From: Actinomyces trachealis | Lineage (GTDB): Bacteria; Actinomycetota; Actinomycetes; Actinomycetales; Actinomycetaceae | DNA length: 64,000 nucleotides | Assembly: GCF_015711475.1 (NCBI RefSeq) | Contig: NZ_CP065027.1 | Span: forward strand, 1,240,001 to 1,304,000 | Direction: 5' to 3' | Part shown: one piece after another, positions 61,582-64,000 of the stretch | How positions within the stretch are numbered: the stretch's first letter is position 1 | How the letters are laid out: each line of letters starts with the position of its first letter | Made by a program: the position numbers and the translations under genes | Notes under the pieces: generated by a model | What the model was told of the DNA's origin: nothing | Databases searched by the model: none | The model's input: only the letters and a program-made list of their open reading frames with translations

Positions 61582-63237
61582 TCAGCCGCGCAGGGAGCGG
61601 TAGCGCCGGATCAGCTGCTGGGTGGAAGCGTCCTGGGCCGCCAACGCCGCCTCGTCACCCTGGACGGCCGGAGCGATCTGCAGGGCGAGCTTCTTGCCCA
61701 GTTCCACACCCCACTGGTCGAAGGAGTCGATGCCCCACACGATCCCCTGGGTGAAGGTGATGTGCTCGTACAGGGCGATCAGCTGGCCCACCACGGAGGG
61801 GGTCAGAGCGGGGGCCAGGATGGAGGCGGTGGGCTTGTTGCCAGTGAATACGCGGGCGGTGACCACCTCTTCGGGGGTGCCCTCGGCGCGTACCTCTGCC
61901 TCGGTCTTGCCGAAGGCCAGGGCTGCCGTCTGAGCCAGGTAGTTGGACAGGAACAACTCGTGCACGTCCACGCCGCCATCCTTGGTAGGGTGCGCAGGCG
62001 TGGCCACGGCAATGAAATCCGCGGGGATGAGCTGGGTGCCCTGGTGGATCAGCTGGTAGAAGGCGTGTTGGCCGTTGGTGCCGGGCTCACCCCAGAAGAT
62101 CTCACCGGTCTCGGTGGTTACGGGGGTACCGTCCCAGCGGACGGTCTTGCCATTGGACTCCATGGTCAGCTGCTGCAGGTAGGCCGGGAAGCGGTGCAGG
62201 TACTGGGCGTAGGGCAGCACCGCGTGGGAGGCGGCCTTACAGAAGTTCACGTACCAGACGTTGAGCAGGCCCATGAGCATGGGCACGTTCTGGGTGGGCT
62301 CGGCGGTGGCAAAGTGCTCGTCGACGGCGCGGAAGCCTGCCAGCAGGTCACCGAAACCCTTTGGGCCGATGGCCACGGCCAGGACCGTGCCCACGGCGGA
62401 GTCCACGGAGTAACGGCCGCCCACCCAGTTCCAGAAGCCGAAGGCGTTATCCGGGTCGATGCCGAACTCGGCAACCTTATCCAGGGCGGTGGACACGGCC
62501 ACGAAATGCTTGGCGACGGCCCCCTCCGTGCTAGTACCGCGCTCCTTGAGGGCGGTCAGGAACCAATCGCGGGCCATGCGGGCGTTGGTGAGGGTCTCCA
62601 GCGTCGTGAAGGTCTTGGACGCGATGATGAACAGCGTCGTCTCCGGGTCGAGATCCTTGACCTTCTCAGCACAGTCCGCAGGGTCGATGTTGGAGATGAA
62701 GCGACACTCCAGGCCCGGCTTAACGTAGGGCTTAAGGGCCTCGTAGACCATGACGGGCCCCAGGTCGGAGCCGCCGATGCCGATGTTGACCACGGTGCTG
62801 ATGGGCTTGCCGGTGACGCCCTTCCACTCCCCGGAGCGGACCTTCTCGGCGAAGTCGTATACCTGGGTCAGGACCTCGTGTACGTCGGCGACGACGTCCT
62901 GACCGTCCACTGTGAGCTTGTCGGTGGCCTTGCGGCGCAGGGCGGTGTGGAGGACCGCGCGGTCCTCGGTGACATTGATGTGCTCGCCGACGTACATGGC
63001 GTCGCGGCGGCCGGGAAGGTCCACCTCCTGGGCCAGCTGGACCAAGGCGTCGCGCAGTTCATCGGTTAGGAAGCTCTTGGACAGGTCGACGAAAAGGTCG
63101 CCCATCTCGTAGGAGAAGCGCTCCGCGCGACCGGGGTCCTGGGCGAACCAGGCGCGCAGGTCCGGCTTGAAGTCCTGGTGGAGCGCGGTGAGGGTCTTCC
63201 AGGCGGGCGTGGTGGTGGCATCAACAGGTGTCTGCAT
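61582..63237 (-). CDS. pgi: Glucose-6-phosphate isomerase
   Basis: The 551-residue enzyme interconverts glucose-6-P and fructose-6-P. Signatures: [55 protein letters not shown], and the C-terminal [11 protein letters not shown] (PGI signature 2, catalytic Lys). Length is normal for the long bacterial/eukaryotic-type enzyme. TAGGCT lies 6 nt before ATG 63237 (leaderless). It links the sucrose locus products to glycolysis. The rhodanese gene follows 45 bp after the pgi stop on the same strand. Confidence 0.95.
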   Translation of the reverse strand: MQTPVDATTTPAWKTLTALHQDFKPDLRAWFAQDPGRAERFSYEMGDLFVDLSKSFLTDELRDALVQLAQEVDLPGRRDAMYVGEHINVTEDRAVLHTALRRKATDKLTVDGQDVVADVHEVLTQVYDFAEKVRSGEWKGVTGKPISTVVNIGIGGSDLGPVMVYEALKPYVKPGLECRFISNIDPADCAEKVKDLDPETTLFIIASKTFTTLETLTNARMARDWFLTALKERGTSTEGAVAKHFVAVSTALDKVAEFGIDPDNAFGFWNWVGGRYSVDSAVGTVLAVAIGPKGFGDLLAGFRAVDEHFATAEPTQNVPMLMGLLNVWYVNFCKAASHAVLPYAQYLHRFPAYLQQLTMESNGKTVRWDGTPVTTETGEIFWGEPGTNGQHAFYQLIHQGTQLIPADFIAVATPAHPTKDGGVDVHELFLSNYLAQTAALAFGKTEAEVRAEGTPEEVVTARVFTGNKPTASILAPALTPSVVGQLIALYEHITFTQGIVWGIDSFDQWGVELGKKLALQIAPAVQGDEAALAAQDASTQQLIRRYRSLRG

Positions 63238-63243
63238 GGCCTC

Positions 63244-63249
63244 AGCCTA
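63244..63249 (-). promoter_or_regulatory. -10 box TAGGCT of pgi (leaderless)
   Basis: TAGGCT on the - strand is 6 nt before the pgi ATG, with no ribosome site. Confidence 0.55.
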
Positions 63250-63349
63250 GCCGCTCACCATCCTCATCCGCCTGGGATCTGGACTTCCGAGGAACGGCGC
63301 CGGGCGGTGGCGCCGTGTGACGGGCCACCGTCGGCGAAGGCCTCTCCAC

Positions 63350-64000
63350 TCACCGCCGCTCGCGCTTCTCGCGCACCCGCACCCCGATCTGGATGGGTGT
63401 TCCCACAAAGCCGAACTCCTCGCGCAGCCGCCGCTCAATGAAGCGCCGGTAACCGGCGTCCAGGAAGCCGGTCGTGAATACGACGATCCGCGGCGGGGCC
63501 GCCTGCACCTGCGTGGCGAACAGAATGCGGGGCTGCTTCCCGCCGCGCAGCGGGTGCGGCGTCGCCGCCTGCAACTCCCCCAGGAAAGCATTGAGCTTTC
63601 CCGTAGGAATGCGCGTCGTCCAACCCTCCAGGGCCGCGTCCAGGGCCCGCACCAGACGGTTCGTGTGCCAGCCGGTACGGGCGGCAAGGTTGATGTGTGG
63701 CGCCCAGGACACGTGCGCCAGGTCATGCTCGGTCTCCCAGGCCAGCAGCTTCTGCCGCTCCTCGTCCACCAGATCCCACTTGTTGTTCACCAGCACCAGG
63801 GCCCGCCCCGCGTCCACCACCTGCTGGATCACTCGCACGTCCTGTTCCGTAACCGGCTCGGATGCGTCCAGCAACACCACCGCCACCTCAGCCTTCTCGA
63901 TCGCCCCCTGCGTGCGCAGTACCGCGTAGTAGTCGGCGCCGCGCATCTGACGCACTCGGCGGCGGATCCCCGCCGTGTCCACGAACACCCACTTGCGGCC
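63350..64000 (-). CDS. der: Ribosome-assembly GTPase Der (EngA), 5' truncated by window
   Basis: The frame is open to the window edge; 216 C-terminal residues are seen. Visible are the second GTPase domain G3 (VDTAGIRRR), G4 (NNKWDLVD), and the KH-like C-terminal domain ([68 protein letters not shown]). Der is needed for 50S subunit assembly. It continues beyond base 64000. Confidence 0.93.
   Translation of the reverse strand, partial: GRKWVFVDTAGIRRRVRQMRGADYYAVLRTQGAIEKAEVAVVLLDASEPVTEQDVRVIQQVVDAGRALVLVNNKWDLVDEERQKLLAWETEHDLAHVSWAPHINLAARTGWHTNRLVRALDAALEGWTTRIPTGKLNAFLGELQAATPHPLRGGKQPRILFATQVQAAPPRIVVFTTGFLDAGYRRFIERRLREEFGFVGTPIQIGVRVREKRERR

Noticed and set aside
61555..63069. 504-codon open frame antisense to pgi
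   Set aside because: It mirrors conserved pgi codons, is Gly/Val-rich and has no recognisable domain. The 47225-48070 frame antisense to scrA is rejected for the same reason.

Overview
The window is high-GC actinobacterial DNA, most like Actinomyces or a close relative. Evidence: a single giant type I fatty acid synthase with a separate AcpS, RbpA, the PafB/PafC pair, the GarA/MerR/bifunctional-nuclease/MerR block, a fused biotin carboxylase-biotin carrier subunit, and an actinobacterial-type dif site. It holds about 50 genes, one tRNA, an FMN riboswitch, several strong hairpin terminators and a number of decayed genes.

Layout. 1-2.0 kb: end of rsmB, then rpe. 2.0-18.1 kb: lipid synthesis block: an unusual untranslated leader, accBC, accD, a 3160-residue FAS I, a toxin-antitoxin pair, a TetR/GAP-family pair (the GAP gene has an in-frame stop) and acpS. 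18.3-22.9 kb: dihydroxyacetone kinase dhaKLM, a PutP-type symporter and a DUF805 protein. 22.9-25.7 kb: a lower-GC graveyard with a doubly deleted hsdM, the tail of a serine recombinase and a broken IS3-family transposase. 25.7-27.9 kb: FMN riboswitch, then permease and lipoprotein genes of a RibXY-like riboflavin importer. 28.0-44.0 kb: hisG, hisE, a PfkB kinase, DUF3866, pafBC, tatA-tatC, a diacylglycerol-kinase-like protein, a HelY-type helicase, DUF808, lnt-ppm1, rbpA and a 6-phosphofructokinase.

44.25 kb carries a 28-bp sequence matching the XerC/XerD dif site, so the window probably spans the chromosome terminus. Gene orientation supports this: about 28 of 35 genes left of dif are on the + strand, while 11 of 20 to the right are on the - strand. 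44.3-64 kb: SGNH hydrolase, a sucrose locus (LacI regulator, PTS EIIBCA, GH32 hydrolase, two matching operators), a lidless Hsp70-like protein, merR-bfn-ftsR-garA, a pepN pseudogene that has lost its zinc site, a secreted HNH nuclease, an S4 protein, a P-loop kinase, a macrodomain protein, a cupin, a membrane pentapeptide-repeat protein, tRNA-Pro(GGG), rhodanese, pgi and the end of der.

A recurring local feature helped choose starts: twelve genes have a TAnnnT -10 box 6-7 nt before the start codon and no Shine-Dalgarno sequence, which implies leaderless mRNAs. I see no CRISPR array and no coherent defence island. The best candidates for new biology are the accBC leader, the lidless Hsp70 protein, the small ORFs at 25.5 and 59.4 kb, and the dif/terminus neighbourhood.
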